Part shown: positions 27,548-35,686 of the stretch, one piece after another
Layout: each line of letters begins with the position of its first letter
Position numbering within the stretch: the stretch's first letter is position 1
NCBI GenBank assembly: GCA_949502235.1
Contig: CATBDC010000033.1
Coordinates: forward strand, 1 to 43,929
Direction of reading: 5' to 3'
Source: an uncultured Lachnospiraceae bacterium
GTDB lineage: Bacteria; Bacillota; Clostridia; Lachnospirales; Lachnospiraceae
DNA: 43,929 nucleotides
Position numbers and translations under genes: made by a program
The notes under the pieces: model-generated
Seen by the model: the letters and a program-made list of their open reading frames with translations, nothing else
Told to the model about the DNA's origin: nothing
Databases searched by the model: none

Positions 27548-28444
27548 ATGAAAGGAATTATTCTTGCCGGAGGCTCCGGCACGCGGTTATATCCGCTGAC
27601 CATGGTAACATCAAAGCAGCTGCTTCCGGTTTACGATAAGCCGATGATATATTACCCTATGTCTGTTCTTATGAATGCAGGCATCAGGGAGATTTTGATT
27701 ATTTCTACCATACAGGACACTCCAAGATTCAGGGAGCTTTTAGGAGACGGGCATCAGTTTGGAATCAGCCTGTCCTATGAGGTACAGCCAAGCCCGGACG
27801 GACTTGCGCAGGCCTTCATCATAGGGGAGCGTTTTATTGGGAAAGATTCAGTGGCTATGGTTCTCGGAGACAATATTTTTGCGGGCCATGGCCTTAATAA
27901 AAGGCTGAAGACTGCTGTGAAAAATGCAAAGCGCGGCAGAGGCGCGACAGTTTTTGGTTATTATGTGGATGACCCGGAACGGTTTGGTATTGTGGAATTT
28001 AATCAAGAAGGAAAGGCGGTTTCTATTGAAGAAAAGCCTAAGAAACCAAAGAGCAATTACTGTGTAACAGGACTGTATTTTTATGATAATGCAGTTGTAG
28101 AATATGCGAAGAAGCTAAAACCGAGCGCCAGGGGAGAGCTGGAGATTACTGACTTAAATCAGGTATATCTGGAGCAGGGGAAGCTGAATGTAGAGCTTTT
28201 GGGACAGGGCTTTACATGGCTGGATACAGGTACTCACGAGAGTCTGGTTGACGCGACTAATTTTATTAAAACTGTTGAATCCCATCAGCACCGTAAAATA
28301 GGATGTCTGGAGGAAATTGCATACCTGAACGGGTGGATTACAGCAAAGGACGTTCTAAAAATGTATGAGGTGCTGAAGAAGAATCAGTACGGCCAATATT
28401 TAAAAGATGTTTTAGACGGGAAATATCAGGACGGGCTGTACTAG
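27548..28444 (+). CDS. rmlA: Glucose-1-phosphate thymidylyltransferase
   Basis: Makes dTDP-glucose from dTTP and glucose-1-phosphate, the first step to dTDP-L-rhamnose (298 residues). Signature [11 protein letters not shown] at the N-terminus, then [16 protein letters not shown], metal site LGDNIF, and [16 protein letters not shown] lies about 10 nt upstream of ATG 27548. It opens an operon whose four enzymes are all present, in the order rmlA, B, D, C. Confidence 0.95.
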   Translation: MKGIILAGGSGTRLYPLTMVTSKQLLPVYDKPMIYYPMSVLMNAGIREILIISTIQDTPRFRELLGDGHQFGISLSYEVQPSPDGLAQAFIIGERFIGKDSVAMVLGDNIFAGHGLNKRLKTAVKNAKRGRGATVFGYYVDDPERFGIVEFNQEGKAVSIEEKPKKPKSNYCVTGLYFYDNAVVEYAKKLKPSARGELEITDLNQVYLEQGKLNVELLGQGFTWLDTGTHESLVDATNFIKTVESHQHRKIGCLEEIAYLNGWITAKDVLKMYEVLKKNQYGQYLKDVLDGKYQDGLY

Positions 28445-28478
28445 ATAAAAAGGATGATAGATAGGAAGGAAGAAAAAT

Positions 28479-29495
28479 ATGAATATAATTGTGACCGGAG
28501 GAGCCGGTTTTATCGGGAGTAACTTTATTTTTCATATGCTTGGGAAATATCCGGAATACAGGATTGTATGTCTGGACTGTCTGACCTACGCGGGTAATCT
28601 GTCTACCCTGCAATCTGTAATGGACAATCCGAATTTTCGTTTTGTCAAAGAGAATATAACAGACAGGGAAGCGGTTTGCAGGCTGTTTGAGGGGGAACAT
28701 CCGGATATTGTTGTAAATTTTGCTGCGGAGACACATGTGGATCGGTCTATTGAAGCTCCAGAAGTATTTTTGGATACAAATATCAAAGGTACAGCAGTAC
28801 TTATGGATGCGTGCAGAAAATATGGAATCTCCAGGTATCACCAGGTTTCTACAGATGAGGTGTATGGTGATCTGCCGTTAGACAGGCCGGATTTATTTTT
28901 TACGGAGGAAACTCCGATTCACACAAGCAGTCCGTACAGCTCCTCAAAAGCAGGAGCAGATCTTCTTGCGGCGGCATATTACCGTACCTATGGACTCCCT
29001 GTTACAATCAGCAGGTGTTCAAATAATTATGGACCCTATCAGTTTCCGGAAAAGCTGATTCCTTTGATGATTGCAAATGCATTAAATGATAAACCGCTCC
29101 CGGTATATGGGAAAGGTGAAAATGTTAGAGACTGGCTGTATGTGGAAGATCATTGTAAAGCGATTGATTTAATAATTCATAAAGGCTGCATCGGTGAAGT
29201 ATATAATATAGGCGGTCATAATGAAATGAGGAATATTGATATTGTTAAGATTATATGCAGAGAGCTTGAAAGGCCGGAAAGTCTTATTACTTATATTGCT
29301 GACCGTAAGGGACATGATATGCGGTATGCCATTGATCCGGCAAAGATACATAGAGAGCTTGGATGGCTCCCGGAAACAAAGTTTGCCGATGGAATAAAAA
29401 AGACAGTAAAATGGTATCTGGAGCACAGGGAATGGTGGGAAGATATTATTTCCGGGGAATATAGAGAATATTATAAAAGGATGTATTCTAATTAA
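28479..29495 (+). CDS. rmlB: dTDP-glucose 4,6-dehydratase
   Basis: Extended SDR enzyme (338 residues) making dTDP-4-keto-6-deoxyglucose. NAD-binding VTGGAGFIGSNF at the start; the dehydratase active site STDEVYGDL has the Asp-Glu pair of this family; Tyr-Lys couple in YSSSKAGAD; substrate region SNNYGPYQFPEKLIP. GGAAGG precedes the ATG. Second step of the dTDP-rhamnose route. Confidence 0.96.
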   Translation: MNIIVTGGAGFIGSNFIFHMLGKYPEYRIVCLDCLTYAGNLSTLQSVMDNPNFRFVKENITDREAVCRLFEGEHPDIVVNFAAETHVDRSIEAPEVFLDTNIKGTAVLMDACRKYGISRYHQVSTDEVYGDLPLDRPDLFFTEETPIHTSSPYSSSKAGADLLAAAYYRTYGLPVTISRCSNNYGPYQFPEKLIPLMIANALNDKPLPVYGKGENVRDWLYVEDHCKAIDLIIHKGCIGEVYNIGGHNEMRNIDIVKIICRELERPESLITYIADRKGHDMRYAIDPAKIHRELGWLPETKFADGIKKTVKWYLEHREWWEDIISGEYREYYKRMYSN

Positions 29496-29517
29496 ATGTT
29501 ATAAAGAGAGGTTAGCT

Positions 29518-30459
29518 ATGAAGGTATTGGTGACAGGGGTTGCAGGACAGCTGGGGCATGACGTCATGAACGAATTGGCTGTACGGGGATATGAGGGAAT
29601 CGGAAGTGACATTGCGCCAGAATACAGTGGGGCAATGGACGGTTCCGCTGTTACGGCTATGCCTTATATCCAGATGGATATTACAGACAAAAACATGGTG
29701 GAATGTAGGATGAGTGAGATAAGTCCGGATGCGGTGGTTCACTGTGCGGCATGGACGGCAGTAGACCTGGCAGAGGAAAAAGAAAATATGGATAAAGTGC
29801 GTGCAATCAATGTGAAGGGGACAGAATATATTGCACAGATATGTAAAAAGCTGGACTGCAAGATGGTTTATTTAAGTACAGATTATGTTTTTGACGGCAA
29901 GGGAGAGGAACCGTGGAAGCCGGACTGCAAGGACTATAAACCTTTGAATTTCTATGGGCAGACAAAGCTTGAAGGAGAGCTTGCAGTCGATAAGCTTTTG
30001 GAAAAATATTTTATTGTCCGTATCGCCTGGGCTTTTGGGAAAAATGGGAAAAATTTTATTAAGACAATGCTTAATCTAGGGAAAAGCCATGATAAAATTA
30101 CGGTTGTGAATGACCAGGTCGGCACGCCTACATATACCTATGACCTCGCCCGGCTGCTTGTAGATATGGCCGAGACTGAAAAATATGGTTATTATCATGC
30201 AACAAATGAAGGCGGTTATATCAGCTGGTATGAATTCACAAATGAAATTTTCTGTCAGGCAGAATTCATGGGGCATACGGAGTATTCAAAAGATAAGGTG
30301 TCTGTAGTGCCGGTTTCAACGGAGGAATATAAAATTTCAAAGGCGGCACGCCCTTTTAACAGCAGGCTGGATAAGAGCAAGCTTATAGCGAATGGCTTCA
30401 GGCCGCTTCCTGACTGGCAGGATGCATTAAGACGATACCTGAATGAAATTGAATTTTAA
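29518..30459 (+). CDS. rmlD: dTDP-4-dehydrorhamnose reductase
   Basis: SDR reductase (313 residues) for the last step to dTDP-L-rhamnose. The N-terminus VTGVAGQLGHDV binds NAD(P)H. STDYVFDG and the catalytic YGQTKLEGE (Tyr-Lys) are typical, and VNDQVGTPTYTYDLA is the RmlD substrate-side signature. The length is slightly more than the usual ~280-300 residues, because of an insertion near 30-45. AGAGAGG lies ahead of ATG 29518. Confidence 0.94.
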   Translation: MKVLVTGVAGQLGHDVMNELAVRGYEGIGSDIAPEYSGAMDGSAVTAMPYIQMDITDKNMVECRMSEISPDAVVHCAAWTAVDLAEEKENMDKVRAINVKGTEYIAQICKKLDCKMVYLSTDYVFDGKGEEPWKPDCKDYKPLNFYGQTKLEGELAVDKLLEKYFIVRIAWAFGKNGKNFIKTMLNLGKSHDKITVVNDQVGTPTYTYDLARLLVDMAETEKYGYYHATNEGGYISWYEFTNEIFCQAEFMGHTEYSKDKVSVVPVSTEEYKISKAARPFNSRLDKSKLIANGFRPLPDWQDALRRYLNEIEF

Positions 30460-30471
30460 GGAGAAACGAAT

Positions 30472-31068
30472 ATGGGACAGATAAAGGTGGAGAAAAATGC
30501 AGGTGGGATTGAAGGGCTTTGTGTGATTGAACCGGCAGTCCACGGCGATGCAAGGGGATATTTTATGGAAACATATAATCAAAAGGACATGGAAGAAGAA
30601 GGACTTACCATGAATTTTGTCCAGGATAATCAGTCGAGCTCTGTAAAGGGAGTCTTACGAGGACTTCATTTTCAGAAGGAATTTCCGCAGGGGAAGCTCA
30701 TACGGGTTATAAAGGGACATGTGTTTGACGTTGCAGTTGATGTAAGAAAGAGCAGCAGGACATATGGAAAATGGTATGGAATAGATCTTACTGATGAAAA
30801 TAAAAAACAGTTTTATATACCGGAGGGCTTTGCCCATGGCTTTTTAGTGTTAAGCGATATTGCAGAGGTGTGTTATAAATGTACGGATTATTATCACCCC
30901 GGCGATGAAGGCGGGATTGCATGGAATGACCCGGAGATAGGGGTCGCCTGGCCGGGAGTCCTGGGTGAATATAGAGGAAGCGCTTCGGCGGAAGGGTACA
31001 GGCTGGCGGATGGGACGGCTTTAAGGCTAAGCGAAAAAGACCAACTATGGAGTGAATGGAACAAATGA
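30472..31068 (+). CDS. rmlC: dTDP-4-dehydrorhamnose 3,5-epimerase
   Basis: Cupin epimerase (198 residues) converting dTDP-4-keto-6-deoxyglucose to the L-lyxo form. HGDARGYFMETY near the start, GVLRGLHFQ with the catalytic His, and IPEGFAHGFLVLSD are the family marks. It follows rmlD by 12 nt, and its last codons overlap the start of the phosphoglycerol-transferase-like gene (ATGA at 31065-31068), so the two are translated together. Confidence 0.95.
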   Translation: MGQIKVEKNAGGIEGLCVIEPAVHGDARGYFMETYNQKDMEEEGLTMNFVQDNQSSSVKGVLRGLHFQKEFPQGKLIRVIKGHVFDVAVDVRKSSRTYGKWYGIDLTDENKKQFYIPEGFAHGFLVLSDIAEVCYKCTDYYHPGDEGGIAWNDPEIGVAWPGVLGEYRGSASAEGYRLADGTALRLSEKDQLWSEWNK

Positions 31069-32897
31069 AAACATTTATTAAGGTTCTTAAGAAAGTGCTG
31101 TGTGGGGCAGGTACAATATTAGCAGTGATATTGACCGTACTGGCATCATTGATTTGCTTTAGTATTGAGTGGATGTTTAATACATGGAGTAATCTTACAA
31201 TGGATGAGCTGCTGTTTCATCTGACTGCTCCGTTAGAGGGTACAAATGAGGGGATGATAAAGGAATATTTCAGTCTGTGTGTTGCGCCGACAGTTTTACT
31301 GTTGCTTTTTATGTTAATATTATTTTGTGCGTGGCGCGGTAAAAAGAAATATTATGCTGTCATTTGTGCCGGAATAGTAGTTTCTTTGGCCGTGACAGGG
31401 ACTACTGTGCGCAGTGCTTGGAATAATCTGGATGTCGGCGAATATGTAGAGGCGCAGAAAACAGACTCGGATTTTATTGAGGCTAATTATGTAAACCCTG
31501 CTGATGTGGAAATTACATTTCCGGAGAAGAAGAGAAATTTGATTTATATTTTTTTGGAATCTATGGAAATTACCTATGCAGATAAAGAAAATGGCGGCGG
31601 ATTTGATGAAAATACAATAGTAGAATTGACAAGGATTGCCCAGGAGAATGAAGATTTTTCGGGAAATCAGTCATACCTAAATGGTGGATATTCAATGCCG
31701 GGAAGTACATGGACGATGGCAGGAATGTTTGCGCAGACGTCAGGACTGCCATTAGACATTTCAATTAGTGGCAATGACATGGATACACAAAATTCATTTT
31801 TTCCAGGAGTACTGACTTTGGGAGATATTTTGGAAGATGCTGGATATTCGCAGACACTGCTGATTGGATCAGATGCTGTGTTTGGCGGGAGAAAATTGTA
31901 TTTTACAGAACATGGAAACTATGATATATGTGATTATTACTATGCCGTAGAAAAGGGGCAAATTCCTGCTGATTACAGGGTTTGGTGGGGATACGAGGAT
32001 AAAAGGTTATTCAAATTTGCAAAAGAAAGAGCTATGGAGCTTGCAGAACAAAACGAGCCGTTTAATTTAACAATTCTGACAGTAGATACGCATTTTGAGG
32101 ATGGGTATCCATGTGAATTATGTCAAGATACTTTTGGTGATAATGTCTATGCTAATGTAATGGCATGTTCTAGTAATCAAGTTGATGAATTTATAAAATG
32201 GTTACAACAACAAGAGTTTTATGAGAATACAACGGTTGTTTTGATGGGAGATCACCCTACAATGGACAGTAATTTTTGTGAAAATGTCGATGAGGATTAT
32301 GTAAGACGGGTATATACAGCATACATCAATCCAGTAATAGAAGCACAGACGGAAACCGAAAGAAGTTATACAACATTGGATAGTTTTCCAACAACTTTGG
32401 CAGCTTTAGGGATTGAAATAGAAAATGATAGGTTAGGATTGGGAACAAATCTATTTTCGAAGACACAGACCTTAACTGAGCGATTTGGAATCGATACAGT
32501 CCGAAAAGAGCTAAGTAAAAAATCAGAGTTTATGATAAAACTTGCAAATATAGATAAAAATACCAAAGATTTAATGATACGCGAGGGAAGATTACCTGTA
32601 GCAGATGTATCGGTAGATGCTTATCAATATGAGACTGGCAGTCTTCCAGTAAGTGTGACGAACATAAGGAATATGCAGAATGATATTGCTTCGGTAATGC
32701 TTGCAGTTTGGACAAATGAAGATCAAAGTGACTTGCAGTGGATTGAGATGGGAGAAATCGAAGAGGAGTGTTACTATATAAATGTAAATGTTTCTAATTT
32801 CAATTATAAAGAAGGTGAATATTACATTCAAGGATATGTGGTTGATAGTTTGGGTGAACAGTACCAAATAGGTGAAGCAGTAGGAATTGTGAACTAG
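31065..32897 (+). CDS. Membrane phosphoglycerol transferase-like protein (MdoB/LtaS/GacH type) with C-terminal GBS_Bsp-like domain
   Basis: Sulfatase-superfamily membrane enzyme (610 residues; an in-frame ATG at 31056 adds three). About three N-terminal transmembrane helices (to ~residue 115) precede an extracellular alkaline-phosphatase-type domain. FLESME supplies a metal-binding Glu; MPGSTWTMAGMF matches the GATWT-type nucleophile Thr of MdoB; VDTHFEDG and MGDHPTM supply further metal ligands. The final ~90 residues, with SVMLAVWTNEDQSDLQW and YYIQGYVVDSLGEQY, look like a GBS_Bsp-like beta domain. Coupled to rmlC by an ATGA overlap, it probably adds glycerol phosphate, or a similar phospho-group, to a rhamnose polymer, as GacH does in streptococci. 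The acceptor is inferred. Base composition turns AT-rich within this gene. Confidence 0.82.
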   Translation: MKTFIKVLKKVLCGAGTILAVILTVLASLICFSIEWMFNTWSNLTMDELLFHLTAPLEGTNEGMIKEYFSLCVAPTVLLLLFMLILFCAWRGKKKYYAVICAGIVVSLAVTGTTVRSAWNNLDVGEYVEAQKTDSDFIEANYVNPADVEITFPEKKRNLIYIFLESMEITYADKENGGGFDENTIVELTRIAQENEDFSGNQSYLNGGYSMPGSTWTMAGMFAQTSGLPLDISISGNDMDTQNSFFPGVLTLGDILEDAGYSQTLLIGSDAVFGGRKLYFTEHGNYDICDYYYAVEKGQIPADYRVWWGYEDKRLFKFAKERAMELAEQNEPFNLTILTVDTHFEDGYPCELCQDTFGDNVYANVMACSSNQVDEFIKWLQQQEFYENTTVVLMGDHPTMDSNFCENVDEDYVRRVYTAYINPVIEAQTETERSYTTLDSFPTTLAALGIEIENDRLGLGTNLFSKTQTLTERFGIDTVRKELSKKSEFMIKLANIDKNTKDLMIREGRLPVADVSVDAYQYETGSLPVSVTNIRNMQNDIASVMLAVWTNEDQSDLQWIEMGEIEEECYYINVNVSNFNYKEGEYYIQGYVVDSLGEQYQIGEAVGIVN

Positions 32898-32960
32898 TAG
32901 TTAGCGGTGTATCTAAAAGGGCATGACTTATGAAAGTCTGACATTATGTCCTCATATCTG

Positions 32961-33006
32961 AAAAAATGGGAGAATATTTATATATAGAAATATCCTCCCA
33001 TTTTTT
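32961..33006 (+). terminator. Intrinsic terminator of the rml operon
   Basis: AAAAAATGGGAG (32961-32972) pairs with CTCCCATTTTTT (32995-33006), with an inner AATATTT/AAATAT pairing. It sits 64 nt after the stop and separates the rml unit from the choline genes. Confidence 0.85.
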
Positions 33007-33134
33007 GTGAGATTTATAGTCTGGTATTCAGAAATGCAAATCTACTTTTGATAATTTTGGAATTCCCTTCTTGTAATATGAGATTATAGTATAAATATTA
33101 GGAACAAAGAAATATAAATTATTGAAATTTGTAC

Positions 33135-33163
33135 TTGTAAAAAAAATACACTTATATTATAAT
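33135..33163 (+). promoter_or_regulatory. Promoter of the choline (lic-like) operon
   Basis: -35 TTGTAA (33135-33140), 17-nt spacer, perfect -10 TATAAT (33158-33163). The expected start near 33170 excludes the in-frame GTG at 33168 as initiation codon and supports ATG 33198. Confidence 0.65.
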
Positions 33164-33197
33164 AAAGGTGTTCACAAAAATAAAAAGGATGATGATT

Positions 33198-34955
33198 ATG
33201 AACATACAAAATTATGAAATAATGAACGAATTGACAGAAAATTTATATATTACACAACGTAAAATTGCAGAGCATACTGGATATTCAGTCGGTAAAGTGA
33301 ATGGAGCTTTAAAAGAATTGGAGAGAGAAGGATATATAGACAGCAATTTTGCGCTAACTGATAAGGCAGAACTTGAATTAAGCCTAAAACGGCCTAAAAA
33401 TGCAGTGATTCTTGCAGCTGGATATGGTATGAGAATGGTTCCAATTAATGTTGAAGAGCCTAAAGGACTGCTTGAGGTGCATGGTGAACCATTAATTGAA
33501 CGAATCATATGTCAGTTGCAGAAAGTAGGAATAAAGGATATATATGTGATTGGTGGATTTATGAAGGAACGTTATGAGTATTTGATTGATAAATATGGGA
33601 TAAAACTTATTTATAGTCAATCATATTCATCAAAAAATAATCTTCATTCCTTGAATTGTATAATAGATAAAATAGGTAATAGCTATATCATACCCTGTGA
33701 TATATGGTGTGCAAAAAATCCATTTTCTGTACATGAATGGTATTCATGGTATATGATTACAGATGAACTGTCAGAGAAAAGCTTTGTAAAAGTAAACAGA
33801 AAAAGAGAATTAGTGCGTGTTAAAAAAGGAGAAATAGGCAATGTAATGATAGGAATCAGCTACATTCTTAGTAAGGATGCTGAAGCATTCAAAGTCAGGA
33901 TGAAGGATTATGCCGCGAGAAAGGAATATGATCAGGCTTTCTGGGAAACGGCATTATTTGATTCGGAAAATGTTATTTTAGGGGCGAGAACAAGAAATTC
34001 TGGAGAGATATATGAAATAAACACTTATGAACAATTACGGGAGTTGGATACTAATTCAAATCAGCTGAAGTCGGATATATTAGGGTTAATTGCAGAGATA
34101 TTACAGTGTCAAATTAATGATATAAAGAAGATAAAGGCATTAAAGAAAGGAATGACAAATCGTTCTTTTGAGTTTTCGTGTAAAGGGAAACATTATATCA
34201 TGAGAATTCCAGGTGAAGGAACCGAAAGTCTGATTAATCGGAAAAATGAGTATAGTGTATACCAAGAACTGGATGGAAAAGATATTACAGACCCAGTATG
34301 TTATATATCGGCAGAAAATGGGTATAAGTTGACAGAATATATTGAAAATGCAAGGAATTGTGACTGTACTTGTGATGAAGATGTAAAAAAATGTATGGAT
34401 TATTTAAGAAGATTCCATGAGCAGGGGTTTAAAGTTCAACACGAATTTAATTTATTTGAACAAATTGAAAAATATGAGGGATTAAGAGGGGATGAACCAT
34501 CGATTTATAAGGATTATGCTGAAACAAAAAGAAAGATATATGAATTGAAAGTATTTGTAGACAAACAGCCAAAATGTATAGGTCTGACACATATAGATGC
34601 AGTATGTGATAATTTCTTGCTAACAGATGAAAAAATATATTTGATTGATTGGGAATATGCCGGTATGCAGGATGTGCATGTTGATGTTGCTATGTTTGCC
34701 ATTTATGCAATGTATAACAGGAATCAGGTAGAAAAATTGATTAAATATTATTTTGATGAAATACCATCTAAAGAAGTAAAGATAAAAATATATTGTTATA
34801 TTGCTATTTGCGGCTTTTTGTGGAGTAACTGGTGTGAGTATAAGAGGACATGCGGGGTAGAATTTGGAGAATATTCTTTGTGTCAATATCGGTTTGCAAA
34901 AGAATATTATAAGATTGTACAAGAAGAATTAAGTCATTTGAAGGAGAATAACTAA
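33198..34955 (+). CDS. Winged-HTH / phosphocholine cytidylyltransferase / choline kinase fusion (HTH-LicC-LicA)
   Basis: 585-residue protein with three parts. Residues about 1-60 are a MarR-like winged helix (ITQRKIAEHTGYSVGKVNGALKELEREGYI). About 65-295 is a LicC-like nucleotidyltransferase (AVILAAGYGMRMVP, EEPKGLLEV, YIIPCDIW). About 315-580 is a LicA-like choline kinase with Brenner motif THIDAVCDNF and LIDWEYAG. Choline would be phosphorylated and activated to CDP-choline by one chain. A LicCA fusion is known in Treponema denticola; the added DNA-binding-type domain is the odd part. ATG 33198 has AAAAGGA 8 nt upstream and lies after the promoter start. It overlaps the next gene by one base (TAATG). 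Confidence 0.85.
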   Translation: MNIQNYEIMNELTENLYITQRKIAEHTGYSVGKVNGALKELEREGYIDSNFALTDKAELELSLKRPKNAVILAAGYGMRMVPINVEEPKGLLEVHGEPLIERIICQLQKVGIKDIYVIGGFMKERYEYLIDKYGIKLIYSQSYSSKNNLHSLNCIIDKIGNSYIIPCDIWCAKNPFSVHEWYSWYMITDELSEKSFVKVNRKRELVRVKKGEIGNVMIGISYILSKDAEAFKVRMKDYAARKEYDQAFWETALFDSENVILGARTRNSGEIYEINTYEQLRELDTNSNQLKSDILGLIAEILQCQINDIKKIKALKKGMTNRSFEFSCKGKHYIMRIPGEGTESLINRKNEYSVYQELDGKDITDPVCYISAENGYKLTEYIENARNCDCTCDEDVKKCMDYLRRFHEQGFKVQHEFNLFEQIEKYEGLRGDEPSIYKDYAETKRKIYELKVFVDKQPKCIGLTHIDAVCDNFLLTDEKIYLIDWEYAGMQDVHVDVAMFAIYAMYNRNQVEKLIKYYFDEIPSKEVKIKIYCYIAICGFLWSNWCEYKRTCGVEFGEYSLCQYRFAKEYYKIVQEELSHLKENN

Positions 34956-35686
34956 TGCATAGTGTGAAAAGGGCAATTATTTTAGCGGCAGGTAAAGGAA
35001 ACAGAATGCTTCCAGTAACAGAAAAAATACCAAAACCTATGATTAAAGTCCATGGTGTTAGGATGATTGACACAATTCTTCGTGGCCTGAAGAATAATGG
35101 CATTAATGAAGTTTATGTGGTAGTAGGGTACTTAAAAGAACAGTTTGACGTACTGAAACAAGAATATTCAGGTGTAACGTTAATAGAGAATCCGTACTAT
35201 GCTGTATGCAATAATATTTCTTCATTGTATGTGGCCAGAGATTTTTTAGAAGATGCGATTATTTTAGACGGTGATCAGATTATTTATAATGATAGAATTC
35301 TTGCTCCTCAATTTGAATTATCTGGATATAACTGCGTGTGGACGGATAAAGCTACAGAGGAATGGTTGCTTGACGTTGAAGATGGTATTGTGAAAGCTTG
35401 TAGCAGAACAGGAGGAAAAGAAGGTTGGCAGTTATATAGTATTTCTAGATGGACTGCTGAAGATGGGAAAAAGTTGAAAAATCATTTGGAATTGGAGTTT
35501 GAACAAAAGAATAACCGACAGATTTATTGGGATGATGTTGTAATGTTTTGTCATCCGGAAGATTATAGGCTGGGAATTTGGAAAATGAAAAAAGAGGACA
35601 TTATAGAGGCTGATAGTTTAAATGAGCTTGTGGCTTTAGATAGAATTTACAGTATTTATATTAAAGGAGGAGATGAAAATGCATAA
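34955..35686 (+). CDS. licC: LicC-like CTP:phosphocholine cytidylyltransferase
   Basis: Stand-alone nucleotidyltransferase (243 residues) close in plan to pneumococcal LicC, which makes CDP-choline. N-terminal IILAAGKGNRMLPVTEKIPKPM gives the nucleotide-binding loop (shown in part); VVVGYLKEQFD and the metal-site ILDGDQIIYND follow; the C-terminal YWDDVVMF and the acidic IIEADSLNELVALD tail parallel LicC. It is a second cytidylyltransferase beside the one in the fusion protein, so one of them may act on another phospho-alcohol. GAAGGAGAA lies ahead of the TAATG overlap. The end overlaps the transporter start by 8 nt. Confidence 0.85.
   Translation: MHSVKRAIILAAGKGNRMLPVTEKIPKPMIKVHGVRMIDTILRGLKNNGINEVYVVVGYLKEQFDVLKQEYSGVTLIENPYYAVCNNISSLYVARDFLEDAIILDGDQIIYNDRILAPQFELSGYNCVWTDKATEEWLLDVEDGIVKACSRTGGKEGWQLYSISRWTAEDGKKLKNHLELEFEQKNNRQIYWDDVVMFCHPEDYRLGIWKMKKEDIIEADSLNELVALDRIYSIYIKGGDENA

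Noticed and set aside
31065-32897. Arylsulfatase as function of the sulfatase-fold protein
   Set aside because: It lacks the C/S-x-P-x-R sulfatase signature; the STWTMAG nucleophile region and membrane helices fit phosphoglycerol transferases.
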